DNA of 10,759 nt from Sedimenticola sp. (GTDB taxonomy: Bacteria > Pseudomonadota > Gammaproteobacteria > Chromatiales > Chromatiaceae): the NCBI GenBank assembly GCA_026197195.1, contig JAPHUG010000395.1:1-10759 (forward strand). Reading direction: 5' to 3'. Below the pieces are notes generated by a model. The model was not told the origin of the DNA and searched no databases. It was given only the letters and a program-made list of their open reading frames with translations. The translations under genes were made by a program, and so were the position numbers. Positions 1 through 6,748 of this stretch are shown piece after piece (positions within the stretch are counted from its first letter, which is position 1; each line of letters begins with the position of its first letter).

Positions 1-6
1 CTGCGG

Positions 7-447
7 CTATTCACTTTCAACGCGAATCGCCAGTACATCACATTTGGCCAGGTGTAAAACACCATTGGCTGTTGATCCCAGCAGGAGCTGCAGGCCATGC
101 CTGCCGTGGCTGCCAAGGATAATCAGGTCAGCGCTCTGTTCCTCTGCAACCCGAACAATTTCCCGTTTAGGGGTGCCAATCTCCACCAGTAACGAGGTGT
201 TTTTCAGGTTGTGGTCATGAATCATCGCCTGAAGCTTGGTTTCAGCCTGCTTGGCCAATCGCTGATCCAGGTCCAGGTCTTCAGGTAAGGGGATCTCACC
301 GGTGTACATGGCACCCGTATACTCGACCACGTGAACCAGGGTCATGCGCGCGGACATCAGTTTCTGCTGTTCCACTGCTTTGGCCAGTACCGCCTCAAAC
401 TCCTTTGAAAAATCGACCGCTACCAGGATATGTTGATAGTTAGCCAT
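7..447 (-). CDS. Universal stress protein, UspA family
   Basis: A 146-residue single-domain Usp protein, normal for the family. These are cytoplasmic, usually dimeric, nucleotide-binding proteins linked to stress survival; the exact role here cannot be read from sequence. The N-terminal strand ILVAVDFS (residues 7-14) carries the Asp typical of the nucleotide pocket. The C-terminal segment GSHGRHGL...LLGSTANGVL is the Usp ATP-binding glycine motif, with a loop one residue shorter than the classical G-2x-G-9x-G-S/T form. I chose the ATG at 447 because AGGAGG lies about 7 bases upstream on the minus strand; an in-frame ATG at 477 would add ten residues but has no comparable ribosome site. The gene is divergent from the sensor kinase operon, and nothing ties it directly to sulfur metabolism. 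Confidence 0.93.
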   Translation of the reverse strand: MANYQHILVAVDFSKEFEAVLAKAVEQQKLMSARMTLVHVVEYTGAMYTGEIPLPEDLDLDQRLAKQAETKLQAMIHDHNLKNTSLLVEIGTPKREIVRVAEEQSADLIILGSHGRHGLQLLLGSTANGVLHLAKCDVLAIRVESE

Positions 448-676
448 GCTATTGCCTCCTCTGTCTCCTACCCCCATTATGGTGTCAGTGGGGCTTTTTT
501 TCCAGATCCATTAATGGTCTAGCTGATATGAGTTAAGGGATTGATTTTTTTGCAGGAATCTTGCCCTGATGTCGTTATTGACAGCCTACTCGGCCTGCCT
601 GCCTGGATATTACCGCAACTTGCCTGAAATGCGATTATTCCGTAGTCTCCAGTCACCCCACTTTAAGGATTTCGCT
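448..676. promoter_or_regulatory. Divergent intergenic region between usp and the sensor kinase
   Basis: This 229-base gap must hold the promoters for both the usp gene (minus) and the sensor-regulator operon (plus). It contains a perfect 10-bp palindrome CCATTAATGG at 508-517 and T-rich tracts at 495-501 and 545-551. I see no convincing -35/-10 pair on either strand, so no promoter is placed. An open frame runs through 569-676 into the kinase, but it has no good ribosome site and is treated as leader. Confidence 0.4.
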
Positions 677-2830
677 ATGTGGCGTCGGGTTCTGCTGTTT
701 ACTCTGTTGCTGCTACAGATGTTTGGTCTTGCCCAGGCAGAAGACCAGGTGATCCGTATTGGCGTACTGAGTCATCGGGGTAGTGAGGCTACTTTCGCTA
801 TGTGGGATCCAACAGCGACCTATCTTAGCCGAGTAGTACCTAAACACCAGTTCCAGATTGTGCCGCTTGATTTTGCTGAAGTCGATCCGGCCGTAAAGTT
901 TGGCCAAGTCGATTTTATCCTGGTTAACCCAGGTATCTATGTGAACCTTGAAGTCCGTTACCGTATATCCCGCATTTCGACGCTCAATAATTTGGCGGGT
1001 GGCACAGCTAATAATGTCTTTGGAGGTGTCATCTTTACACGCCATGATCAGCACGATATCAATGCCCTTGAAGACTTGAAAGGAAGAAGTCTGATGGCTG
1101 TGGATGTCATCTCGCTGGGTGGCTTTCAGATGGCTTGGCGGGAGTTACATGCGAAGGGTATCGATCCCTATAAGGATATGTCTTCGATTACCTTTGGTGG
1201 TATCCATGATGATGTGGTGCGCGCCGTCAGAGATCGTAAAATTGATGTGGGAATTGTGCGCACGGATATTCTTGAGCGCATGGCGGCAACGGAAGAGATC
1301 AACATCCATGATTTCAAAATAATCAACCCTAAGGTCAATCCCGGCTTTCTGCTGAGTCGTAGTACGCGGCTCTATCCTGAATGGCCATTCAGTAAGGTAC
1401 TCCACACATCGAATGAGTTGGCGCAGAAGGTGGCGGTTGCATTGCTTAATATGCCGCGAATTCACCCGGCGGCGAAGGCGGGTAACTATGCGGGCTGGAC
1501 TATTCCGCTGGACTATCAGTCCGTACATGATCTGCTCAGGGATTTACAGCTTCCGCCCTATGAAAACATCGGGCGCTTTACCCTTCTGGATGCCATCAAA
1601 AAGTACTGGTACTGGTTGCTGGTCACCTCTGTCTTCGTGGCTTTCATGCTGTTTATGACGGCATGGGTCTCTCGGCTCAATCGGGAGTTGAAAAAAGCCA
1701 AACTTCACCTGGAACGCCAGTATGAACTGATCTTGAATTCAGTAGCCGATGGTATCCTGGGTGTGGACCTGGATGGGAATACCACCTTTGCCAACCGGGC
1801 CATGACGCAGATTACCGGTTGGCAGCTAGAAGATCTGTTGGGCAAAAACCAGCATCAGTTACTCCACCATACGCGTGCGGATGGAACGCCTCATCCTGCC
1901 GACCAATGCCCTGTCTATGCTACCTGTCATGACCAGATCCCGCGCTTTGTGAATGATGATGTGTTCTGGAAAAGTGATGGAACCTGTTTTCCTGTGGAGT
2001 ACTCCAGCACGCCAATAAAGAATGAGCGGCTCAAAACCGTAGGTAGTGTGGTGGTGTTTCGTGATATCAGTGATCGTAAGCGTATTGATGAAGAGATGAG
2101 ACAACATCAGGATGACCTGGCCCATGTGGCCCGACTAAGTACCATGGGCGAGATGGCATCCGGCATTGCCCATGAGATCAATCAACCGTTAACTGCGATT
2201 GCTACCAATGCCCACGCCTGTATCCGAATGTTGGAAAGCAAGAATGGGCAGACAGAACGGGTGATTGATGTATTGGAACGGGTCGGTGCTCAGGCTGCCC
2301 GTGCGGGAGAAATTATCCGGCATTTACGGCAGTTCGTAAAAAAGGAACAGCCCGAGCTGAGCCTGATTGATATTAATGAAGTGATAAACGAGGTGATAAC
2401 CCTGCTGCGTACCGAAATTCGCAAGGCTAATGTAAAAATAGAGCTGCGGCTTGATGATCGGACGGGTGCGGTTATGGCACAACATGTTCAGATTGATCAG
2501 GTAATTCTCAATCTTGCTCGCAATGCCATTGAGGCCATGTTGGAGTGTGCAGAAGGTGAGCGGGTGCTGACGATAGCCACTGAGAACCTACAGGAGGGGT
2601 ATGTTAGGGTGACTGTTTCAGATACCGGGTCAGGCTTGGACCCCGCTGTCGCTGACCAGTTGTTTAATCCCTTTGTGACTACCAAGGCGAATGGCATGGG
2701 GCTTGGCCTTTCGATCAGTCAGGGTATTATTGAGGCACACAAAGGGCGCATTTTTGTTGAGCCGGATCGGTCGACAGGTACCACGTTCGTATTTCTATTA
2801 CCTACCTACCATAATCGAGTAGTTGAATGA
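677..2830 (+). CDS. Membrane sensor histidine kinase with periplasmic PhnD-like and PAS domains (TtrS/ThsS-like)
   Basis: A 717-residue hybrid of binding protein and kinase. Residues 1-21 are a signal peptide or first membrane anchor (ends AQA). Residues about 24-290 resemble a PhnD-type phosphonate/oxyanion-binding domain (IRIGVLSHRG start, DFILVNPG at 79-86, DVGIVRTDILE near 190-200). A membrane helix lies at about 309-332. A PAS domain covers about 345-465. The HisKA H-box GIAHEINQPL has phospho-acceptor His499. The ATPase domain shows the N-box NLARNAIEAM (Asn616), G1 box DTGSG (649-653) and G2 box GMGLGLS (673-679). The architecture matches the tetrathionate sensor TtrS and thiosulfate sensor ThsS, so sulfur-oxyanion sensing is likely by analogy; the ligand itself is inferred. 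The start at 677 is preferred because AAGGA sits 7 bases upstream and it begins a good signal peptide; an upstream in-frame ATG at 569 would put 36 non-signal residues in front. Confidence 0.9.
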   Translation: MWRRVLLFTLLLLQMFGLAQAEDQVIRIGVLSHRGSEATFAMWDPTATYLSRVVPKHQFQIVPLDFAEVDPAVKFGQVDFILVNPGIYVNLEVRYRISRISTLNNLAGGTANNVFGGVIFTRHDQHDINALEDLKGRSLMAVDVISLGGFQMAWRELHAKGIDPYKDMSSITFGGIHDDVVRAVRDRKIDVGIVRTDILERMAATEEINIHDFKIINPKVNPGFLLSRSTRLYPEWPFSKVLHTSNELAQKVAVALLNMPRIHPAAKAGNYAGWTIPLDYQSVHDLLRDLQLPPYENIGRFTLLDAIKKYWYWLLVTSVFVAFMLFMTAWVSRLNRELKKAKLHLERQYELILNSVADGILGVDLDGNTTFANRAMTQITGWQLEDLLGKNQHQLLHHTRADGTPHPADQCPVYATCHDQIPRFVNDDVFWKSDGTCFPVEYSSTPIKNERLKTVGSVVVFRDISDRKRIDEEMRQHQDDLAHVARLSTMGEMASGIAHEINQPLTAIATNAHACIRMLESKNGQTERVIDVLERVGAQAARAGEIIRHLRQFVKKEQPELSLIDINEVINEVITLLRTEIRKANVKIELRLDDRTGAVMAQHVQIDQVILNLARNAIEAMLECAEGERVLTIATENLQEGYVRVTVSDTGSGLDPAVADQLFNPFVTTKANGMGLGLSISQGIIEAHKGRIFVEPDRSTGTTFVFLLPTYHNRVVE

Positions 2831-3438
2831 TGAATGAAAGCACGGTGTTTATAGTTGATGATGACCAGGAAGTTCGGGAGGCACTCCAGCTGCTGATGGA
2901 ATCGGTAGGATTGAGCGTGGCGTTATTCAGCTCGGCCACCGAATTTCTGGAACAGTTCGACTCGACGCGGCCCGGTTGCATTGTCCTGGATGTGCGAATG
3001 CCGGGTATGAGTGGGTTGGACCTTCAGATGCAGCTGGCAGAGAAACCGCTCTGTCCACCCATTATCATCATTACCGGTCATGGTGATGTTCCCATGGCGG
3101 TGCGTGCGGTTCAGGCGGGTGCGGTGGATTTTATTGAGAAACCGTTTAATGACCAGGCACTGTTGGACAGCGTTCACCGTGCATTGGAACAGGACGCCCA
3201 GCAGCGGGGCGAGGCGTCTCATATTGCCGATATTCAGCAGAGACTCTCTCGTCTCACCCCCCGGGAGCGCGAAGTGCTTGAGTTGGTCGTACAGGGTTTG
3301 CGGAATAAATTGATCGCCGCAGAACTCTCAGTCAGTCAGTCGACCGTTGAAGCGCACAGGGCGAAGGTGATGGATAAGATGGAGGCCAAAACGCTGTCCG
3401 ATCTGATGCGGATGATGCTGACGATTGAATCTACCTAG
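2827..3438 (+). CDS. Response regulator, FixJ/NarL type (receiver plus LuxR HTH)
   Basis: A 203-residue DNA-binding response regulator. The receiver domain (about 5-120) has the acidic pocket D11-D12-D13, phospho-acceptor Asp55 in VLDVRMPG, the conserved Thr83 in IITGHGD and Lys105 in EKPF. A LuxR-type helix-turn-helix follows from about 138, starting LTPREREVLELV and ending in the recognition helix region SQSTVEAHRAKV. This is the layout of FixJ, TtrR and related activators, which normally recruit sigma-70 RNA polymerase. Its ATG overlaps the kinase stop (ATGA, 2827-2830), so the two are translationally coupled and surely partners. Its position directly before the sox control region makes soxXAKLYZB the obvious candidate target; that is an inference. 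A second ATG immediately follows at 2830 and could also serve as start. Confidence 0.93.
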   Translation: MMNESTVFIVDDDQEVREALQLLMESVGLSVALFSSATEFLEQFDSTRPGCIVLDVRMPGMSGLDLQMQLAEKPLCPPIIIITGHGDVPMAVRAVQAGAVDFIEKPFNDQALLDSVHRALEQDAQQRGEASHIADIQQRLSRLTPREREVLELVVQGLRNKLIAAELSVSQSTVEAHRAKVMDKMEAKTLSDLMRMMLTIEST

Positions 3439-3516
3439 CTAAAATTCTGTAGTAGATGGCCCTGTTTATGGGTGCTACGGAAACCACAAGACAATCGCCA
3501 TACCTATTTGAAAAGC

Positions 3517-3538
3517 AGCGATTTGCGGGGCAATCGCT
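3517..3538. repeat. Inverted repeat AGCGATT-N8-AATCGCT
   Basis: Two perfect 7-base arms, 3517-3523 and 3532-3538, are separated by 8 G-rich bases. No T-run follows, so it is a poor intrinsic terminator. It lies about 80 bases after the response-regulator gene and is equally compatible with a dimeric regulator-binding site. Confidence 0.5.
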
Positions 3539-3539
3539 A

Positions 3540-3576
3540 TTTCCTTGATTATTAGTAATGTTTCTCATTAAGGAAA
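3540..3576. repeat. A/T-rich inverted repeat TTTCCTT ... AAGGAAA
   Basis: Arms TTTCCTT (3540-3546) and AAGGAAA (3570-3576) enclose a smaller inverted repeat TAATG (3556-3560), 5 bases, CATTA (3566-3570). The inner and outer arms share base 3570. Possible operator or leader structure; chance occurrence in A/T-rich DNA cannot be excluded. Confidence 0.4.
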
Positions 3577-3597
3577 ACCCCAACACCCCCGGCTGTA

Positions 3598-3632
3598 TGT
3601 TCCAATTTCCATACACCTGTTCCATTTCCATA
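3598..3632 (+). promoter_or_regulatory. Tandem direct repeats, candidate regulator-binding sites for sox
   Basis: TGTTCCAATTTCCATA (3598-3613) and TGTTCCATTTCCATA (3618-3632) differ only by one A. Their starts are 20 bases apart, close to two helical turns, which would place two bound protomers on one face of the DNA. Each copy also sits in a short inverted repeat: GTATG-N10-CATAC (3595-3614) and ACCTG-N15-CAGGT (3615-3639). A possible promoter (-35 at 3606, -10 at 3629) overlaps them. The linked FixJ-type regulator is the natural candidate binder; this is inferred from position. Confidence 0.5.
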
Positions 3633-3839
3633 ATCAGGTACGTCTGAAAATCTGCCCCAGGATGAATTGGCCAGAGCGACCCTGCCGACAGCCATCTTTC
3701 TGAGTAAAGTAATAAATTCGGCAGACTGACGACAATACTGACCGGTTGTTCGATAGAAAGGATGTGCAGGGAAGCGCACAGGCTAACATCCCCTATTGAG
3801 CAGGCGGTCACCTTTCAGCATCAGCCTAAGGAGGAGATG

Positions 3840-4229
3840 ATGATAAAAATGGTCAGACTGGTTTCCACACTGGTCGTCATCACATCAGCAGCATGGCTAA
3901 CCGCCTGCTCAAATAAACCCATGACAAAAGAAGTGCCCGTTGCAAAAGTCGATCCCGCTATCGTTGCAGCAGGTAAGGCGATAGCAACCGGTCGTAGTAA
4001 AGGTAATTGTCTTGCGTGTCACATGATTGAAGAGGGTGAATCGCCCGGCAACATTGGCCCGCCACTGATCGCGATGAAGGCACGATTCCCTGATAAGGCC
4101 AAGTTGCGTGCCCAGATCTGGGATGCCACCGCTGTTAATCCAGAGTCAGCAATGGTTCCCTTCGGACGCCTGCAGGTTCTGAGCGATGACGAGATCGACA
4201 AGGTCGTCGAGTATATATGGACCCTGTAG
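3840..4229 (+). CDS. soxX: SoxX, monohaem cytochrome c subunit of SoxXA
   Basis: A 129-residue c-type cytochrome, small subunit of the SoxXA complex that starts thiosulfate oxidation in the periplasm by coupling thiosulfate to the SoxY cysteine. One haem site CLACH (Cys57, Cys60, His61) and the distal Met ligand in AMVPFGR (Met105), typical of SoxX, are visible, followed by the usual C-terminal LSDDEIDKVVEYIW helix. The N-terminus reads WLTAC-SN, a good lipobox with Cys23, so this SoxX may be lipid-anchored, with Ser at +2 suggesting the outer membrane. Strong ribosome site AAGGAGG at 3828-3834. The ATG at 3840 has 5-base spacing; 3837 (2-base) and 3849 are alternatives, and an in-frame ATG at 3762 would spoil the signal. 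First gene of the sox cluster, with soxA 44 bases downstream. Confidence 0.93.
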   Translation: MIKMVRLVSTLVVITSAAWLTACSNKPMTKEVPVAKVDPAIVAAGKAIATGRSKGNCLACHMIEEGESPGNIGPPLIAMKARFPDKAKLRAQIWDATAVNPESAMVPFGRLQVLSDDEIDKVVEYIWTL

Positions 4230-4273
4230 AGCCAATGCAAACGCAACTGCTTACTGCTACTGGAAGAGAGACT

Positions 4274-5107
4274 ATGAAAAAGCTACTGATCAGTTTGGCC
4301 GTGCTGCTAATAACGGCCGTGTCGGCACAGGCCGGTCCCGAAGAGGATCGTATGGCCTTCATCAAATACTACAAGAGCAAGTTCCCTAACGTACCGATGG
4401 AGGAGTACGCCAACGGCGCCTACGCCATTGATCCGGTCGGGCGTGAGAACTGGGAAGCGATCGAGGAGTTCCCGCCCTACGAGCCTTTCATTGATCGTGG
4501 ACAAGTGATGTGGGAGACGCCATTTGCCAATGGCAAGGGCTACAAGGACTGCTTTCCTGATGGACCAGTCATTGCGCATCACTATCCCCATTGGGATAAA
4601 AAACAGAAGATGGTTATGACCCTGCCGTTGGCGCTGAACCAGTGTCGCGAGGCTAATGGTGAGAAGCCACTCAAATATAAGAAAGGCCCGATTAATAATA
4701 TCCTCTCCTACATTGCCTTCCAGTCGCGGGGTCAAGTGGTGAATGTTAAGGTACCCATGGATGATCCCGATGCCGTTGCTGCCTATGAAGATGGCAAGAA
4801 GTTTTACTTTACCCGTCGCGGTCAGCTCAACTTCTCCTGTGCCAGCTGCCATGTTCAGAATACCGGACTCAAGGTACGCACTGAGATTCTGAGTCCCTCT
4901 GTGGGCCATGTAACTCACTGGCCGACCTACCGGTCCAAAGTCGACTGGAGCACCGTGGGTACACTGCATCGTCGCTTCACCGGCTGCAACAAGAATATCC
5001 GGGCCAAGCCGATGAAGGCGCAGGGTCCGGAGTACCGCAACCTGGAGTATTTCCTCAGCTACTTGAGCAATGGTTTGGAACTGAACGGTCCAGGCGCACG
5101 TAAATGA
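4274..5107 (+). CDS. soxA: SoxA, monohaem catalytic cytochrome c subunit of SoxXA
   Basis: A 277-residue exported cytochrome with a signal peptide ending AQA (residues 18-20). SoxA carries the active-site haem at which thiosulfate is joined to SoxY. A single haem-binding motif CASCH lies at 189-193. In the N-terminal domain the ancestral second haem is missing; Cys93 (KDCFPDG) and Cys124 (NQCREANG) remain and probably form the disulfide seen in monohaem SoxA proteins. Cys238 in TGCNKNIRAKP is the conserved axial ligand, known in the family as cysteine persulfide, preceded by the expected Arg four residues before (Arg234). The ATG at 4274 follows GGAAGAGAG; an in-frame ATG at 4217 inside the soxX end would break the signal peptide. 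The stop is followed by soxK after 50 bases. Confidence 0.96.
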   Translation: MKKLLISLAVLLITAVSAQAGPEEDRMAFIKYYKSKFPNVPMEEYANGAYAIDPVGRENWEAIEEFPPYEPFIDRGQVMWETPFANGKGYKDCFPDGPVIAHHYPHWDKKQKMVMTLPLALNQCREANGEKPLKYKKGPINNILSYIAFQSRGQVVNVKVPMDDPDAVAAYEDGKKFYFTRRGQLNFSCASCHVQNTGLKVRTEILSPSVGHVTHWPTYRSKVDWSTVGTLHRRFTGCNKNIRAKPMKAQGPEYRNLEYFLSYLSNGLELNGPGARK

Positions 5108-5157
5108 GCCTGCTGGACAAGCACAGCATCAGACAATCAGAGAATCTGGAGAGGACT

Positions 5158-5499
5158 ATGAAGAGTGTACAACGATGGGTCGCAGCAGCGATTGTTATCG
5201 GCCTGATGGTCGGTAGCACCGCACTGTTGGCCGGTGAGATGAAGGTGGATGCCGCAACAGCCTCTGAGGCAATTGCTCAGGCGGAAGCTGCACAGAAGAA
5301 AGCTGACTCGGTCAATGGCGAGTGGCGGGATACCGGTAAGTTCATCAAGAACGCCAAGAAGGCGGCCGAGGCCGGCGACTATGCAAAGGCAATCAGACTG
5401 GCCAAAAAAGCCGAAAGCGAGGGTAATCTGGGCTACCAGCAGGCGGTATCGCAGAGTGAGTTGAAAATACCCTCCTACTTCAAGGCAATGTACCAGTGA
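5158..5499 (+). CDS. soxK: SoxK, SoxXA-binding accessory protein
   Basis: A 113-residue exported helical protein of the SoxXA-binding protein family, described as a third subunit of a SoxXAK complex in some sulfur oxidisers. Residues 1-26 form a signal peptide (ends near LLAG). The mature part is Ala/Lys/Glu-rich with the family-like stretch NGEWRDTGKFIKNAKKAAE and a helical repeat (KAIRLAKKAESEG, then NLGYQQAVSQ). It contains no Cys, so it binds no haem c. The ATG at 5158 follows GGAGAGG. An upstream ATG at 5104 overlaps the soxA stop (ATGA) and would add 18 residues ahead of the signal peptide; it is less likely, though the overlap could aid coupling. Function follows family knowledge and position between soxA and soxL. 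Confidence 0.88.
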   Translation: MKSVQRWVAAAIVIGLMVGSTALLAGEMKVDAATASEAIAQAEAAQKKADSVNGEWRDTGKFIKNAKKAAEAGDYAKAIRLAKKAESEGNLGYQQAVSQSELKIPSYFKAMYQ

Positions 5500-5522
5500 C
5501 CGATCACCGAAGGAGAGAGACT

Positions 5523-6194
5523 ATGAAATATGGCAAGGTACTCATAAACCTGGCCCTGATCGGTACCCTGGTACTGGCAGGCCAGGCTCTGGCCGGCTCA
5601 AAGGCGAAGATCACCCCGGCGATGGAGTCACTGGAAGTGATGCATCAGGGGAAGACGGTAACCATTCGTCGTATCGATGATGAAAACGCAACCATTCCCA
5701 AGGCGTATGCCCGTACCTCGCGCCACTGCCCGCCGTTCTGTATCCAGCCGATGCAGCTGGTACCGGGCGTGGATACCGTGGGTGAACTAGAGGTGTTGGG
5801 TTACCTGAAGCGTATCAGCAATGGGGACCGTTCCGTCATGCTGGTAGATTCTCGTACCTCGGATTGGATCCAGCGCGGCACCATTCCCGGTTCAGTGAAT
5901 ATCCCCTGGGATCGGATCAATATCGATGTCGCCGGCAATTTCGAGATCGAAGCTGAAGCGGAGACCCTGAGCGATATCCTGGTCAACCAGTTTGGTGTTA
6001 AGGAGATGGACGGGAAATGGGATTTCCGTAATGCCAAAACGCTGGTGCTGTTTTGTAATGGCATCTGGTGTCCCCAGTCATCCGTGAACATCAAAACACT
6101 CACCAAAATGGGATATCCAGCCTACAAGCTGAAGTGGTATCGCGGTGGCATGCAGGACTGGGTAAGCGTAGGTCTGACCACCGTTAAACCCTGA
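5523..6194 (+). CDS. soxL: SoxL, periplasmic rhodanese-like protein
   Basis: A 223-residue exported rhodanese-like protein with a signal peptide ending ALA (about residues 22-24). The rhodanese domain (about 85-220) contains MLVDSRTSDWIQRGTIPGSVNIPW and an active loop CNGIWCPQS with the sulfur-carrying Cys178 and a second Cys183. Ahead of it lies an unusual segment RHCPPFCIQPM with Cys69 and Cys73, so the mature protein has four cysteines in two pairs. Rhodaneses transfer sulfane sulfur; in the sox context a role in handling sulfur left on SoxYZ, or feeding it onward, is plausible but inferred. The same gene order soxXAKL occurs in Allochromatium vinosum. The ATG at 5523 follows AAGGAGAGAG; an in-frame GTG at 5496 overlapping the soxK stop is less likely. 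Confidence 0.88.
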   Translation: MKYGKVLINLALIGTLVLAGQALAGSKAKITPAMESLEVMHQGKTVTIRRIDDENATIPKAYARTSRHCPPFCIQPMQLVPGVDTVGELEVLGYLKRISNGDRSVMLVDSRTSDWIQRGTIPGSVNIPWDRINIDVAGNFEIEAEAETLSDILVNQFGVKEMDGKWDFRNAKTLVLFCNGIWCPQSSVNIKTLTKMGYPAYKLKWYRGGMQDWVSVGLTTVKP

Positions 6195-6221
6195 GTAATA
6201 GAATCAAGATAGGAAATAGTT

Positions 6222-6692
6222 ATGAATAATTTACGTAGATTGATTATCAAGGGTTCCATGGCGGCCGGTACGCTGGGTGTGGCAGTGAGTGCCGGCCTGC
6301 TGATGCCAACAACCGTGTTGGCGGCCTGGCCCGCCAATGCGTTTGGTGCAAAGGATATGACAGAGGGTTTGGCAAACCTGTTGGGTTCAAGTGATATGGC
6401 AGAAAGTGGCGATATCAAGATTAAAGCACCAGACATTGCAGAGAACGGTGCCGTGGTACCCATCACGGTTACCGCCACAATGGCTGGAGTGGAGTCTATC
6501 ACTATTGCTGCGCCCAATAATCCAGCACCGCTCGTTGCCAGTTTTGATCTTGCTGGGGGCGCACATGGTTATGCCTCAACCCGAATCAAGATGGGTAAGA
6601 GTGGTGATGTCATTGCTGTCGTCAAGGCAGGTGGCAAACTGTATACGGCTAAAAAAGGTGTCAAGGTGACGATCGGTGGCTGTGGCGGTTAA
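6222..6692 (+). CDS. soxY: SoxY, sulfur-carrier subunit of SoxYZ
   Basis: A 156-residue periplasmic carrier. All Sox intermediates are bound through the cysteine of the flexible C-terminal arm; here the protein ends exactly GGCGG with Cys154, the only cysteine. The N-terminus NNLRRLIIKG followed by a hydrophobic stretch to VLA (about residue 34) is a twin-arginine export signal, consistent with export in complex with the signal-less SoxZ. The mature part shows the usual PITVTA and IKMGKSGDVIAVVKAGGK beta segments. AGGA lies about 7 bases before the ATG, and the gene starts 27 bases after soxL. Downstream soxZ encodes the partner subunit. Confidence 0.97.
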   Translation: MNNLRRLIIKGSMAAGTLGVAVSAGLLMPTTVLAAWPANAFGAKDMTEGLANLLGSSDMAESGDIKIKAPDIAENGAVVPITVTATMAGVESITIAAPNNPAPLVASFDLAGGAHGYASTRIKMGKSGDVIAVVKAGGKLYTAKKGVKVTIGGCGG

Positions 6693-6748
6693 TACCGTCT
6701 TTTAATTGCTTAACTGATTCGACAAAAAGACATAATGAGGTTTTGATC

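Larger units (their letters stand above)
3439..3839 (+). promoter_or_regulatory. Intergenic control region upstream of the sox cluster
   Basis: 401 bases without a credible gene. It holds an inverted repeat (3517-3538), a nested A/T-rich inverted repeat (3540-3576) and a pair of direct repeats (3598-3613, 3618-3632), each listed separately. A possible sigma-70 promoter is TTTCCA (3606-3611), 17 bases, CATAAT (3629-3634); it would overlap the direct repeats and leave a leader of about 200 bases before soxX. A weaker -10-like TAATAA lies at 3710-3715 without a good -35. No clear terminator follows the response-regulator gene, so read-through into sox is possible. Open frames on the minus strand here (for example 3431-3811) show no protein-like features. 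Confidence 0.55.

Noticed and set aside
1907..1930. CPVYATCH in the kinase PAS domain as a haem c site
   Set aside because: The spacing is C-x5-CH rather than CXXCH, and the segment is cytoplasmic, where haem c is not attached.
3448..3481. Imperfect hairpin after the response-regulator gene as an intrinsic terminator
   Set aside because: Only short interrupted arms (GTAG/CTAC and CCC/GGG) and no T-run; not strong enough to call.
3669..3686. Sigma-54 promoter around TTGGCC upstream of soxX
   Set aside because: The GG and GC doublets do not have the required 10-base spacing, and the linked regulator is of FixJ type, without the AAA+ domain needed for sigma-54 activation.
3431..3811. Minus-strand open frame in the sox control region (126 codons; a second at 3552-3779)
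   Set aside because: No ribosome site, no domain-like pattern and low-complexity translation; it covers the repeats and promoter-like sequence, so it is taken as chance.
4307..4969. Long 220-codon frame antisense to soxA
   Set aside because: It lies entirely opposite a certain gene and its translation shows no recognisable motif; it is a shadow of soxA codon usage.
5104..5157. Extended soxK start overlapping the soxA stop (ATGA)
   Set aside because: It would place 18 polar residues before a good signal peptide, whereas the ATG at 5158 has a ribosome site shared in form with soxA and soxL.
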